From Deltaproteobacteria bacterium (lineage in GTDB: Bacteria; Myxococcota_A; UBA9042; PHBI01), in NCBI GenBank assembly GCA_020632715.1, contig JACKFA010000004.1, forward strand, positions 930,001-994,000: a stretch of 64,000 nt of DNA, read 5' to 3'. A program made the translations under genes and the position numbers. This document shows positions 8,704-18,535 of the stretch, in pieces (the stretch's first letter is position 1; each line of letters begins with the position of its first letter). The notes under the pieces were generated by a model, which saw only the letters and a program-made list of their open reading frames with translations, was not told the origin of the DNA and ran no database searches.

Positions 8704-9957
8704 ATGGGCTTCCGCTTCGTCCACGCCGCCGACCTCCACCTCGACACGCCGTTCCGGGGGCTCGGCGCCGCCTCCCCCGAGCTCGCCGAGCGGCTCCGCG
8801 ACGCCTCGCTCGACGCGCTCGACCGGGTCGTCGCGAAGGCCCTCGACGTCGACGCCGCCTTCGTCGTCTTCGCGGGCGACCTCTACGACGGCGTCGAGCG
8901 CGGCCCGCGCGCGCAGCTGCGCTTCCTGCGCGCCCTCGAGCGGCTCTCCCGGGCCGGGATCCCGAGCTTCGTCGCCCACGGCAACCACGACCCCGAGGGC
9001 GGCGCGTGGACGGCCATCCGCGCCTGGCCCGACGGCGTCACCGTCTTCGCGCCCGGCGAGCCCCAGAGCGTCCCGGTCGTCAAGGGCGGCGCGCGCCTCG
9101 CGACCGTCCACGGGGTGAGCTACGGGAAGCGCGCCGAGCGCGAGAACCTCGCCCTCCGCTTCCCCGTCCGGCGCGGCGGCGACGGGCTCCACGTCGCGGT
9201 CCTCCACGCCAACGTCGACGGCGCCGTCGAGCACGAGCCCTACAGCCCCTGCTCCCTCGCCGACCTCACCTCGCGCGGCATGGGGTACTGGGCGCTCGGG
9301 CACGTCCACCGCCACCGCGTGCTCGCCGAGGGCCCGACGTGGGTGGTCTACCCCGGCAACACCCAGGGCCGCAGCTTCGGCGCCGGCGAGCTCGGCGCGA
9401 AGGGCGCGGTCGTCGTCGACGTCGAGGGCGGGGCCGTGACGCGGGTCACCCCCTTCGCGACCGACAGCGCCCGGTTCTGCGAGCTCGAGGCCGACGTCGG
9501 CGCGCTCGCCGACATCGCCGAGCTCTCGACCCACCTCGGCGACGCCGCCAGCGCGCTCCGCGACGCCCACGGCGACGGCGTCACCTTGCTCGTCCGCGCG
9601 CGGCTCGGCGGGCGCGGCGACCTCTATCACGACCTCCGGCGGCCGGGCGTCGTCGCCGCCGTCCTCGGCGACCTGCGCGCCGAGGCCCCGCACGACGTCG
9701 CGTGGCTCGCGCTCGTCGACGAGACGCGCCCGGGCCTCGACCTCGCCGCGATCCGCGGCGCCCACGACCTCCGCGCCGACGTCGTCGCGCTCTGGGACGA
9801 CTGGGCCCGCGGCGGGCTCGACGGGCTCCCCGACGCGCTCCGCGCCGACCTCGAGCTCGTCGGGGGGCTCCCGGACGCCGCCGAGCTCGGAACCCTGCTC
9901 GACGCCGCCGCCTACGACGTGCTCGACCGGCTGACCCCTGACACCGAGGTGGCGTGA
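8704..9957 (+). CDS. SbcD/Mre11-like DNA repair exonuclease
   Basis: A 417-residue metallophosphoesterase of the SbcD/Mre11 or YhaO type. The metal-binding motifs of the phosphodiesterase fold are present: FVHAADLHLD near the N-terminus, FVVFAGDLYDG, HGNHDPEGG, then VAVLHANV and WALGHVHRHRVL. About 170 residues of capping and partner-binding domain follow. Members cut DNA ends or hairpins in a complex with an SMC-like ATPase, and that partner gene follows with a 4-bp overlap (ATGA). It should be cytoplasmic on the nucleoid. A palindrome at 8606-8621 may control the pair. Confidence 0.88.
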   Translation: MGFRFVHAADLHLDTPFRGLGAASPELAERLRDASLDALDRVVAKALDVDAAFVVFAGDLYDGVERGPRAQLRFLRALERLSRAGIPSFVAHGNHDPEGGAWTAIRAWPDGVTVFAPGEPQSVPVVKGGARLATVHGVSYGKRAERENLALRFPVRRGGDGLHVAVLHANVDGAVEHEPYSPCSLADLTSRGMGYWALGHVHRHRVLAEGPTWVVYPGNTQGRSFGAGELGAKGAVVVDVEGGAVTRVTPFATDSARFCELEADVGALADIAELSTHLGDAASALRDAHGDGVTLLVRARLGGRGDLYHDLRRPGVVAAVLGDLRAEAPHDVAWLALVDETRPGLDLAAIRGAHDLRADVVALWDDWARGGLDGLPDALRADLELVGGLPDAAELGTLLDAAAYDVLDRLTPDTEVA

Positions 9958-12900
9958 TGATCATCGAGGGCATCGACATCGAGGGCTTCGGCCAGTACGA
10001 GCGCTTCAGCCTCTCGGGGCTCCGCCCGGGGCTCGTCGTCGTGCACGGGCCGAACGAGTCGGGGAAGTCCACGCTCCGGCGCTTCGTGCAGTGGGCCGTG
10101 TTCGGGCCGCGGCGCGGGGAGCGGGCGCAGCTCCAGAACCGCCACGGCCACCTCGCCGGCGCCCTCCGGGTGCGCGACGCGCGCGGCGCCGCGATCCTCT
10201 CGCGCGCGCAGGACGTCGAGCTACGCCTCGCCGGTGGCGGCGTCCTGAGCGGCGACGACGAGGTCCGGGGCCGCCTCCTCGCCGGGCTCGAGCGCGAGCT
10301 CTACGACGCGGTCTTCACCTTCGACCTCTTCGATCTCCAGCGCATCGAGGAGCTCCGCGGCGACCGGGTCCAGCACCTCCTCGCGATCGGGGCGCTCTTC
10401 GGCAGCGGGCGCAACCCCGTCGACATCCTCCGAGAGTTGAAGCGGGAGGGGGAGGGGATCTGGCGCAAGCGGGCGCAGGACGTGCGCGTGCGCGTCGCCG
10501 ACCAGGCGGTGAAGCGCGCGCGGGCGGCGCTCGCGAAGGCCCGCGAGGAGGCCGTCGGCTACACGCTCCTCGACGAGCGCGTGGCGGCGCTGACGGCGTC
10601 CATCGACGCCGCCCGGCGCGAGCGTGACCGCCTCGACGACGCCCGGCGCGACGCCCGCCGGGTCGCGAAGAGCGTCCCCGCGTGGCAGACGTGGCGCGCG
10701 CTCACGGCGGACCTCGCGGAGACGGTCGGCGACCTCGCGCCGCTGCCGCTCGAGACGCGCGAGCGGGTCAGCCGCGCCCAGGGAGAGGCGGAGGCCGCGC
10801 GCGCCCGCGCCTGCGAGGCGGCGGACGACCTCGCGAGCGCCCGGGAGGCCCGCGCCGCGGTGGTGGTCGACGAGGCGCTCCTCGCGCAGGCGGCCGAGAT
10901 CCAGGCGCTCGCGCAGGCCGCCGCCCGCCTCGACGCCGCCGCCGACTCGGCGCCCGGCGACGCCGCGCGCGCGGCTGCTGGAGGCCCACGCCGCCGCCGT
11001 GGCCGAGGTCGGGCGCGTCGAGGGGCGCGGGCCGACGCCGAGGTCGCCGCCGAGGCGCACGACGCCTGGCCGGAGCTCGACGATCGCGACGTGGACGCCC
11101 TCCGCGCCCTCGCGAGCGACTGGCGGGGAGGCGGCCACCGCGCGGGAGCAGGGCCGAGGGCGCCGCGCGCAACGCGCTCTCGGCGCCGCCGAGGCCGATC
11201 GCGACCTCGCCGCCGCCGCGGTCGCCGAGGCCCAGGCCTCCCCAGGGGCCGACGCGCCCACGCCCGACCACGTCGCCCGGCTCGCGGAGCGCCTGAGCGC
11301 CGTGGAGCAGCAGGTCGCCGCGGCCGAGCGGCTCGCGCCCGAGCGCGACGACCTCGCGGCGCGCCTCCGCGCGGCGTCCGGGGCGGACGTGGCGCCGCTC
11401 CGCGAGCAGGTCGAGCGCCTCATCGCCGCGAAGTCGACCCTCGCGGACGTCGAGGCCGCCGAGCGCTCCGGCGGGCCGCCGCCCCAGCCGCCCGTCGCGC
11501 CCTGGATCGCCGTCGCGGCCCTCGTCGTGATGGTCGCCGCGCTCGCCGTCGCGGGGCAGCTCGTGCTCGCCGGGCTCGCCGCGGCCGGGCTCGTCGCGGT
11601 CGGCGTCGCGCTCTGGCGCCAGCGCCGGGCGACCCGCGCGGGCGCCCGGCGGACAGCCGCGCCGCCCGCGGCGCGCACGCCGCCGCCGCCCTGAAGCGGG
11701 CCGGGCTCGAGGCGACCGCCGGCCGCACCGCGATCGAGCTCGCGCTCGATACCGCGCAGCGGGACCTCGCGAGCGACCGCCGCGCGGCTCGACGCCGCGC
11801 GCGAGGCGGCGCTGGCCCTCGACGCCATCGCGCGCCGCGGCGCCGAGGCGGCGCGGCGCGGGCCGACCTCGCCAGGGCCGTCGGCGCCACCGACGACGGC
11901 TCGACGGCCTCCGCCGGGCCGTCGCCGCGCTGCGCGCGCGCAGCGGGACGCCGGGGAGCGGCGCGCCGCCGCGCTCTTCGAGGCCGAGGCGCGCCTCCGC
12001 CAGGCGGAGACCGCGGTCGAGCGGGCGGCGGTGGCCCACCGCGCCGCGGCCTCCGCGCCGCCGGTGCCGGAGACGCTGGCCGCCGCGTGGGAGGCGACGC
12101 TCGCGCACCGGGGCTACCCGGCCGCCCGGCCGGACGCGGCCTGCGTCGAGGCGGCGGCCGCGGCGCTGAAGGCCCGGGGCGCGCCTGCGGCGACTCGACG
12201 AGGCGCGCGCGGCGGCCCGCGCCGCGGCGGAGCGGGCCCACGCGGCGCTCGCGACGGCCCGCGCCCGGTCGGCGGCCGCCGATGACCTGACGAGCCGCGT
12301 CCGCGCGCGCTGTCCGCGGCGCTCGCGGAGCCCGCGCCGCGCGACCTCGCGGCGGCGGTGGCGACGGTCGTGGCCCTCGCCGAGCGCCTCGCCGACGCCA
12401 GGAAGGCGCACACGCTCGCCGGGGAGCGGGACGACCGGGCGCGCGTGGCGGCGGAGGTGGCGACGCGACGGGACGAGGAGGCCGCGCGGGCCGAGGCGAT
12501 CTGGCGTGGGGCCCTCGCCGAGGTCGGCTGCGCCGACGTCGGCGCCTGGGAGGCGCGCCTCGCCGTCGAGGCGCGGCGCGCGGACCTCGAGGCGCGGATC
12601 GGCGAGCTCCGCGCGACGCTGGTCGGCGCGCTCGGCAGCGGGTGGCGGGACGAGGCGCGCTGGCTCATCGACGGGGAGCCCGCGGGCCTCGCGGAGTGGG
12701 AGCGGCGCGCCGACGCCCTCGCCGCCGCCTACGAGGCCGCCGCCGCCGAATTCGAGGCGCTCGAGACCGAGCGCGCCGAGAAGCGCGTCGAGGCCCAGCG
12801 CCTCGCGACCGCGACCGACGTCATCGACGCCGACACGGCGCTCGCCTCGGCCGAGGCGGAGCTCGCCGACGCCCGGCGCGCCTGGTGGCGCGTCCAGCTC

Positions 12901-13701
12901 GCGAGCCACCTCCTCGAGGACACGTTCGAGCGCTTCCGGCGGGAGCGTCAGCCGGCCGTGATCCGCAAGGCCTCCGAGTGGTTCGCGCTCGCGACCGGCG
13001 GCGCCTACGAGCGGGTCGAGGCCGTCGAGGACGACGGCCCGCTGCGCTTCGACGTCTGCACCGCGAGCGGCGCGCGGCACCCGGCCGACGGCCTCAGCAC
13101 CGGCACCATCGGCCTCCTCTACCTCTGTCTCCGCCTCGCGCTCGCCCTCGATCAGGCCGCGGTGACCACGGCGGCGCCGCTCCTCCTCGACGACGTGCTC
13201 GTCCACGCCGACCCCGAGCGCGCGGCCGCCGCCGCGAAGGTGCTGGCCGCGCTCGCGCGGGAGGCGCCGGAGCTGCAGATCCTCCTCTTCACCTGCCGCC
13301 CCGAGACCGTCGCCTGCGTCCAGGCGGAGCTCGCGGACGCGTCCGTCGTCACGCTCGCCCGCTGGGGCGGCGCCGCGGGGCCCGTGGACCGACCGCAGCG
13401 GACCCAGGCCTCCGCGTCGTCCTCGCGGGGGGGCGCCCCGCGGACCCTGGTCCTCGCGCCCGCCGGAGACGACGGCGCGTCGGTGGAGGAGGCGGTCGCG
13501 CTGCTCGCGGCCCGCGGCGAGCCCCTCGCGAAGAGCGACTTCTGCGACGAGCTCGGGCTCGGCGGCAGCGACTGGGCGCGGATGCGCCCCGTGCTCGAGG
13601 CGCACCCGCGCGTCGCCTATGACGGCGAGAAGCGCGGGCGCCGCTACTTCCTCGCCGAGCACGGGCGCGACGATGACGGCGGCGACGGCGCGCGCTCGTG
13701 A
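9954..13701 (+). pseudogene. SbcC/YhaN-like AAA ATPase, coding sequence broken by about ten frame changes
   Basis: The N-terminal third (9954 to about 10965) reads cleanly: an ABC/SMC-type head with Walker A GPNESGKST, an RQ-type region (FVQWAVFGP), then coiled coil. The C-terminal part (from about 12310 to 13701) also reads cleanly. It gives more coiled coil, signature LSTGTIGLLYLCLRL, Walker B PLLLDDVLVHADP and a short extra domain that looks winged-helix-like (DFCDELGLGGSDWARM...). Between about 10965 and 12310 the Ala/Arg/Glu-rich coiled-coil coding hops among all three frames about ten times, including a central hydrophobic hairpin (IAVAALVVMVAALAVAG). Each hop lies in a pure G/C run. 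Either the gene is decaying or the assembly has indel errors. Partner of the SbcD-like nuclease. Confidence 0.75.
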
Positions 13702-13738
13702 CGCGGCGCCGTCGACCCGCTCGGCCGCGGCCGCGGCC

Positions 13739-14530
13739 TCAGCCCTTCGCCTTCGCCTCGTAGAGCGCGAACACGGCGCCCTGCGGGTCCTGGAGCTGCG
13801 CGGCCAGGTCGCCTCCGGGCACCTCCATCGGGCCGTGCATGAGCTTGCCCCCCATCGCCTGCGCCTTCCCGACGGCGCCGTGGATGTCGGGGACGCGCGT
13901 GTAGTAGCTCCACACGGCCGGCATCGCCACGTTCTCGGGGGTCTTCATCATGCCGCCGATGGCGACGCCCGCCCCGCGCGGCCCGAACATCACGTAGGGC
14001 CCCATCGGCCCCATGTCCATGCGGCCCGTCTCCTCCCAGTCGAAGAGCGCCATGTAGAACGCGAGCGCGCCGTCGAGATCGGGCGTCATGTGCTCGTGCC
14101 AGGCGCACTCGCCGACGTCCGCCGTGGCCTTGAGCGGCGCCACCCCCTTCTCGCTGGCGAAGAGCGCGAACGCGCCGCCCGCCGGATCGGCGAGCACCGC
14201 GAAGCGGCCGACGCTCGAGATCGGCGTCACCCCGTGGTGCACCTCGGCGCCGAGCTCGACCGCGCGCGCGAAGGTGGCCTCGATGTCCGGCGTCGAGACG
14301 TAGCCGATCCAGTGCGGCGGCACGCCCGCCTCCCGAGAGGCCTCCGTGAGCTTCATGATCCCGCCGAGCGCCTCGGTCGTGCCGGGCAGCGCGAACATCG
14401 TGTAGGGCGTGCCGCCCATGTCGAACTCCGTCGTGCTCCAGCCGACCACCTCCGTGTAGAAGGCCTTGGCTGCGCCCTCGTCGGGGGTGATCAGGTCGAA
14501 CCAGCAGAACTGCCCGAGTCCATCGCTCAT
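13739..14530 (-). CDS. Two-domain VOC (glyoxalase-fold) protein
   Basis: A 263-residue cytoplasmic protein made of two vicinal-oxygen-chelate domains. The first starts FCWFDLITPDEGAAKAFYTEVVGW and ends DPAGGAFALF; the second starts CAWHEHMTPDLDGALAFYMALFDW and ends DPQGAVFALYEAK. This paired layout is common in the bleomycin-resistance/glyoxalase group that uses a metal to act on, or bind, small electrophiles and lactoylglutathione-like compounds. The substrate cannot be read from sequence. It is transcribed divergently from the octaheme cytochrome gene; a TGAAC-N4-GTTCA palindrome lies 20 bp before its start and a second palindrome 82 bp before it. Confidence 0.88.
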   Translation of the reverse strand: MSDGLGQFCWFDLITPDEGAAKAFYTEVVGWSTTEFDMGGTPYTMFALPGTTEALGGIMKLTEASREAGVPPHWIGYVSTPDIEATFARAVELGAEVHHGVTPISSVGRFAVLADPAGGAFALFASEKGVAPLKATADVGECAWHEHMTPDLDGALAFYMALFDWEETGRMDMGPMGPYVMFGPRGAGVAIGGMMKTPENVAMPAVWSYYTRVPDIHGAVGKAQAMGGKLMHGPMEVPGGDLAAQLQDPQGAVFALYEAKAKG

Positions 14531-14549
14531 CGCTTGCTCCTTGGGTTGG

Positions 14550-14563
14550 TGAACGGATGTTCA
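14550..14563. promoter_or_regulatory. TGAAC-N4-GTTCA palindrome before the VOC gene
   Basis: Perfect 5-bp arms with a GGAT spacer, 20 bp upstream of the VOC start codon on the minus strand. Placement over the likely ribosome-binding or early transcribed region suits a repressor site. No regulator gene is adjacent. Confidence 0.35.
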
Positions 14564-14611
14564 TGTGTCTACCCTCGCCGCCCTCCCTTGTCGAGGCCCG
14601 AACGCGGAAAA

Positions 14612-14626
14612 GTTGACACTGTCAAC
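14612..14626. promoter_or_regulatory. GTTGACA-C-TGTCAAC palindrome in the divergent VOC/cytochrome region
   Basis: Perfect 7-bp arms around one base, in a 237-bp divergent intergenic region. The palindrome contains TTGACA on both strands, so a regulator bound here would cover a sigma-70-type -35 hexamer pointing either way. No good -10 was found at the usual spacing. The rest of 14531-14767 shows no gene. Confidence 0.45.
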
Positions 14627-14767
14627 GACGATCCGCGTGGCCAGCTGATCGTCGCCCAACGGGGCGAGATGAGACCTGGCAGTCTGGTTCGACGGCGGCC
14701 GATTTGACAGCGCCCGGCGCCGCCGTTCTCATGGGGACACCGTCACCGACTCGCTCTCGAGGCTGTC

Positions 14768-16162
14768 ATGCCCTTCCGATCCGTGTTCATCGCCGTCGTC
14801 ATCGGCGCGGCGATCGTCATCGGCGCCATGCTGCTGAACGCCCAACGACCCGCCCACGAGACCTCCCAGCCCTCGGCCGACCTCGTCGCCGCCACCGGGA
14901 AGTGCGCCGAGTGCCACCGCATCGAGACGTCGGCCATCGTCGCCCAGTACGAGCGCAGCCACCACGCCCGCGCCGGCGTCAGCTGCCTCGACTGCCACCG
15001 GGCCGTCGAGGGCCAGGAGAGCCTCGACCACCGCGGCTTCACCATCGCCGCGCACCTCACCGCCAAGAACTGCGCCCAGTGCCACGCGACGGAGGTCGCG
15101 CAGTTCGAGCGCAGCCGCCACGCCGCGCCGGCGTGGGCCGCCGTGCATGGGCGCGAGCCCTTCACGGACGCGCAGATCGCCGCCGCCGAGCGCTACCACC
15201 CGGGCGGCGTCGACCGCGCCCCGAACGGGCTCGCCCTCCTCGAGGGCGACGCCGCGATCACCAAGGGCTGCGCGACCTGCCACGCCATCGGCGCCCCGAA
15301 CGCCGACGGCTCCATCGGCACCTGCACGGCCTGCCACTCGCGCCACAACGCGTCCGTCGCGGTCGCGCGCCAGCCCGAGACCTGCGGCCAGTGCCACATG
15401 GGCCCCGACCACAGCCAGATCGAGATCTACAGCGAGTCGAAGCACGGCGTCCTCTTCAACGCGCAGGAGGCCACGATGAACCTCGCCGCGCCGCCGAAGG
15501 CGCTCACGACCGCCGATATGCCCGTCCCCACCTGCGCGACCTGCCACATGAGCGGCCTCGAGGGGCTCAAGGTCACGCACGACGTGACGGAGCGCCTCTC
15601 GTGGTACCTCTTCGCCGCGGTCTCGGCGAAGCGGCCGACCTTCGAGACCGGGCAGATCGCGATGAAGGAGGTCTGCACGAAGTGCCACACGAAGGGGCCC
15701 ATCGACCGCTTCTACCAGGAGGCCGAGGACGTCATCGCCGCGACGAACGCCAAGGTGAAGGCCGTGAACGACGTCATGGACGGGCTCTACGCCGACGGGA
15801 TCCTCACGAAGACCCCCTTCGACGAGCCCATCGAGTTCAAGGCGTTCGACATGTGGCACTACTTCGGGCGCACCGCCAAGCACGGCGCCTTCATGGGCGG
15901 CGCCGACTTCGTGCAGTGGCACGGCAACTACGAGCTCCTCCTCCACGCCCGCGAGATCGAGCGCGAGGCCCTCGCCCTCCGCGACGAGGCCCGCCTCCGC
16001 GGGGCCGAGGCGCCCACACCCGCGCCCGACGAGGCGCCCGCGCCCTCCCCGGAGCCCACGCCCGACGACGGCGCGCCGGCGCCCGCGCCCCACGACGGCG
16101 CGCCCGCGCCAGAGCCCGATGACGGCGCCCCCGCGCCCGCCCCGAGCCCCGGGAGCCCCTGA
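14768..16162 (+). CDS. Octaheme c-type cytochrome, hydroxylamine-oxidoreductase-like
   Basis: A 464-residue protein with one N-terminal hydrophobic anchor or signal (residues 6-24) and exactly eight CXXCH haem motifs, at residues 46-50, 73-77, 102-106, 168-172, 186-190, 206-210, 256-260 and 303-307. Spacing and the helical C-terminal region ending in MWHYFG...GGADFVQWHGNYELL fit the octaheme hydroxylamine oxidoreductase superfamily, which includes nitrite-, hydroxylamine- and other N-oxide-handling enzymes. The last 60 residues are a Pro/Ala/Asp-rich tail (repeats like PDDGAPAPAP) not expected in that family. It acts in the periplasm, probably membrane-tethered. The membrane protein gene starts at the very next base, so they likely work as a unit. 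Direction of catalysis is unknown. Confidence 0.85.
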   Translation: MPFRSVFIAVVIGAAIVIGAMLLNAQRPAHETSQPSADLVAATGKCAECHRIETSAIVAQYERSHHARAGVSCLDCHRAVEGQESLDHRGFTIAAHLTAKNCAQCHATEVAQFERSRHAAPAWAAVHGREPFTDAQIAAAERYHPGGVDRAPNGLALLEGDAAITKGCATCHAIGAPNADGSIGTCTACHSRHNASVAVARQPETCGQCHMGPDHSQIEIYSESKHGVLFNAQEATMNLAAPPKALTTADMPVPTCATCHMSGLEGLKVTHDVTERLSWYLFAAVSAKRPTFETGQIAMKEVCTKCHTKGPIDRFYQEAEDVIAATNAKVKAVNDVMDGLYADGILTKTPFDEPIEFKAFDMWHYFGRTAKHGAFMGGADFVQWHGNYELLLHAREIEREALALRDEARLRGAEAPTPAPDEAPAPSPEPTPDDGAPAPAPHDGAPAPEPDDGAPAPAPSPGSP

Positions 16163-16987
16163 GTGGCCGCCCCGCTCCACGGCCCCGGCGAGCGCCGGGC
16201 GGCGCTCCTCCTCGAGCTCTTCGTCGTCTCGAACCTCGCCTTCATCGCGGGCGACATCGTCCTCGCCCACTCGGTCAACGCCTTCCGCGAGCCGGCCGAG
16301 TGGATCCCGCTCGGCCTCTCCATCGTCGCGCCGCTCCTGCTCGCCCCGGCCCTCCTCCGCCGCGGCCGCCCCTTCGATCAGGGCGCAGGCCGCGTCATCG
16401 GCCTCGTCGTGGGCGCCCTCGCCATCGTCGTGGGCGTGCTCGGCCTCGTGCTGCACCTCGACAGCGCCTTCTTCCAGCGCGAGACGCTCCACGATCTCGT
16501 CTACACCGCGCCCTTCATCGCCCCGCTCGCCTACACGGGGCTCGGGCTCCTGCTCGTCATGAACCGCACCGTCTCGGCCGACCGCGCCGAGTGGGGCTTC
16601 TGGGTCGTCGTGCTCGCGCTCGGCGGCTTCGTCGGCAACCTCGTGCTGTCGCTCGCCGACCACGCGCAGAACGGCTTCTTCAACCCGCTCGAGTGGGTCC
16701 CCGTCGTGGCCGCCGCCCTCTGCGTCGGCTTCCTCGTCGTCGTCGCCGGCGGCGAGCGCAAGCGCCCCTTCCTGCGCCTCTGCTACGGCGTCCTCGCCTT
16801 CGAGGTCGTCGTGGCCGTCGCCGGCTTCGTGCTGCACCTCGTCGCGGACCTCGGCGCCACCGAGGCGCCCCTGGTCGACCGCTTCGTCTACGGCGCCCCG
16901 CTCTTCGCGCCGCTCCTCTTCGCGGACCTCGCCGCCCTCGCCGCCGGCGGCCTCTGGCACCTCGGCCGCGCGCCCGCCGCGCCGTAG
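16163..16987 (+). CDS. Eight-helix membrane partner of the octaheme cytochrome
   Basis: A 274-residue integral membrane protein starting with GTG directly after the cytochrome stop codon. I do not recognise a family. About eight hydrophobic helices are visible, and the protein is an internal duplication: residues 1-135 and 136-270 align with an offset of roughly 130. Matching elements are H36/H167, the EW pairs at 46-47 and 177-178, H98/H225 (VLHL) and VYTAPFIAPL (113-122) against VYGAPLFAPL (242-251). Conserved His pairs in membrane helices could ligate haem b or form a quinone site, giving the periplasmic cytochrome an exit or entry for electrons. That role is inference. Confidence 0.75.
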   Translation: MAAPLHGPGERRAALLLELFVVSNLAFIAGDIVLAHSVNAFREPAEWIPLGLSIVAPLLLAPALLRRGRPFDQGAGRVIGLVVGALAIVVGVLGLVLHLDSAFFQRETLHDLVYTAPFIAPLAYTGLGLLLVMNRTVSADRAEWGFWVVVLALGGFVGNLVLSLADHAQNGFFNPLEWVPVVAAALCVGFLVVVAGGERKRPFLRLCYGVLAFEVVVAVAGFVLHLVADLGATEAPLVDRFVYGAPLFAPLLFADLAALAAGGLWHLGRAPAAP

Positions 16988-16991
16988 CGGG

Positions 16992-18437
16992 TCAGAGCGC
17001 GAGGTCCGCGAGCCCCTCGCGCCGCCGCCGCTCGCGCCAGCCGCTCACGTCGGGGGCGCGCAGCTCACCGGCCAGCGCGAGGGGATCGATCTCGTACGAC
17101 CCGCTCGCCGACCGCGCCCGCACCGGGTCGCCGGGGCGGTTCACGAGCGACCACGCCAGCCGGTCGACGAGCGCGACGGCGATGGTGGCGCCGATGGTGC
17201 GCGTGACGTGGTCCGCGCCGTCGTGGGTGCCCTCGAGCCTCGCCGTGAGCGCCTCCCGCTGCTCGCCGAGGTCGCCGAGCGTGAGGCCCGCGAACGCCTG
17301 CGCGTGCATCGCCGCGACGCTCCGGTAGATCGGCAGCACCACGGCGCCCCCCGTCTCCTCCCAGCGGTACGGCGTCAGCGCGTGGGGCACGACGTGCGCG
17401 ACGACGCGGCGCGCGCAGGCCTCGAGGTCGTCGAAGAGGGCGCTCGCCGGCGCCGCGCCGAGCGCGAGGAGGCCAGGCTCGGGCCGCGCCTTCAGCGCGG
17501 CGATGCGCTCGGGCGTGGGCGGGTGCGTGTCGTAGGGCTCGGCCTCGTGGCGCGACGCGGACGCCTCGAGCGCGAGGCGGAGGCGCGAGGCGTGGTCGGA
17601 GCGGGCCCAGATCTCCCACCCGCTCGCGATCGGCACCCCGACCCCGACGCGCGCGAGGGGCAGGACCTCCGTCTCGAGGTAGGCGTGGTGCATGAGCGCG
17701 GTCCCCGCGGCCCCGGAGAGCGCGGCGCACGCGGCGTCCGTGCCGGCGACCCGCGCGGAGACGCGATCCGCCGCGAGCTCCTGGCGGCGCGAGATCCCGG
17801 CCGACGCGCGCAGGTACGCCTTCGCGTACGCGAGGAACGGCACGGCGAGCACGCTCTCGCGCATGTGGGCGACGACCCGCAGGATCACGCGCCGGAGCCG
17901 GTACACGAGGCCGCCGAGGAGCACGTCGCCGCCCGCGAAGTGCCCGAGCTCGTGCCCGATGACCGCGCCCAGCTCCGCCTGCGACATGCCCTGGATGAAC
18001 GGGAGCCCGACCCCCATGACGCGCCGCGAGCCGATCCCGAAGACGCCGCCGCGCGCGGTGACGAAGGCGTTGGCGTCGTCGAGGAGGTAGACCTCGCTCG
18101 GGACCTTCTGCCCCGTGAGCTCGCCGAGGCGGTCGAGCCACGCGAAGAAGCGCGGCTCGTGCTCGCGACGCAGGTGTGGCCCCGGCGGCACCCAGCGCTC
18201 GAAGCGCGGGATGAGCGCCCACAGGAGCCCGCCCGCGACGATGACGAGCACGACGAGCAGCTTCACCGGGATGTGGTGGCTGTGGACGATGGCCCACGCG
18301 AGGCCGCCGCAGCCCAGGAGCACGGCCGCGACGAGCGCGAAGAAGCCGAGCCCGAAGAGCAGCACGACCGACGCGCGCAGCGCCATCGACAGAGCGCTGC
18401 CGCGCGGGGCGGCCGTGGGGGCGGACGAGACGGTCAT
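16992..18437 (-). CDS. M48-family membrane metallopeptidase
   Basis: A 481-residue zinc peptidase of the M48 (Ste24/HtpX-like) group. Two hydrophobic helices (about 22-50 and 57-77) come first, then the catalytic motif HELGH (162-166) and the third ligand region RRQELAADRVS. The last 200 residues form a soluble domain with the common (T)HPPTPERIAAL motif. The ATG at 18437 is preceded by GAGG at a suitable distance. Family members degrade or process membrane and envelope proteins; the substrate is unknown. It converges on the membrane-protein gene, leaving only 4 bp between stop codons. Confidence 0.9.
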   Translation of the reverse strand: MTVSSAPTAAPRGSALSMALRASVVLLFGLGFFALVAAVLLGCGGLAWAIVHSHHIPVKLLVVLVIVAGGLLWALIPRFERWVPPGPHLRREHEPRFFAWLDRLGELTGQKVPSEVYLLDDANAFVTARGGVFGIGSRRVMGVGLPFIQGMSQAELGAVIGHELGHFAGGDVLLGGLVYRLRRVILRVVAHMRESVLAVPFLAYAKAYLRASAGISRRQELAADRVSARVAGTDAACAALSGAAGTALMHHAYLETEVLPLARVGVGVPIASGWEIWARSDHASRLRLALEASASRHEAEPYDTHPPTPERIAALKARPEPGLLALGAAPASALFDDLEACARRVVAHVVPHALTPYRWEETGGAVVLPIYRSVAAMHAQAFAGLTLGDLGEQREALTARLEGTHDGADHVTRTIGATIAVALVDRLAWSLVNRPGDPVRARSASGSYEIDPLALAGELRAPDVSGWRERRRREGLADLAL

Positions 18438-18535
18438 CGGGGACCTCGTGACGGCGGGGACGCGAGCGTCATCGTACCCGATGACACCGGCGAGTGACGC
18501 ATCGCCCAGCCGCTTTTCGAGAGGGGTGAGCCGAT

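Noticed and set aside
10768..13662. A 964-codon open frame on the minus strand opposite the SbcC-like gene
   Set aside because: Its translation is Arg/Gly/Ala-rich without any motif. In DNA this GC-rich, antisense frames stay open by chance, and the plus strand carries Walker A and B.
13718..13737. GGCCGCGGCCGCGGCC palindrome between convergent genes
   Set aside because: A simple GC-run symmetry expected at this base composition, with no T-run or second copy.
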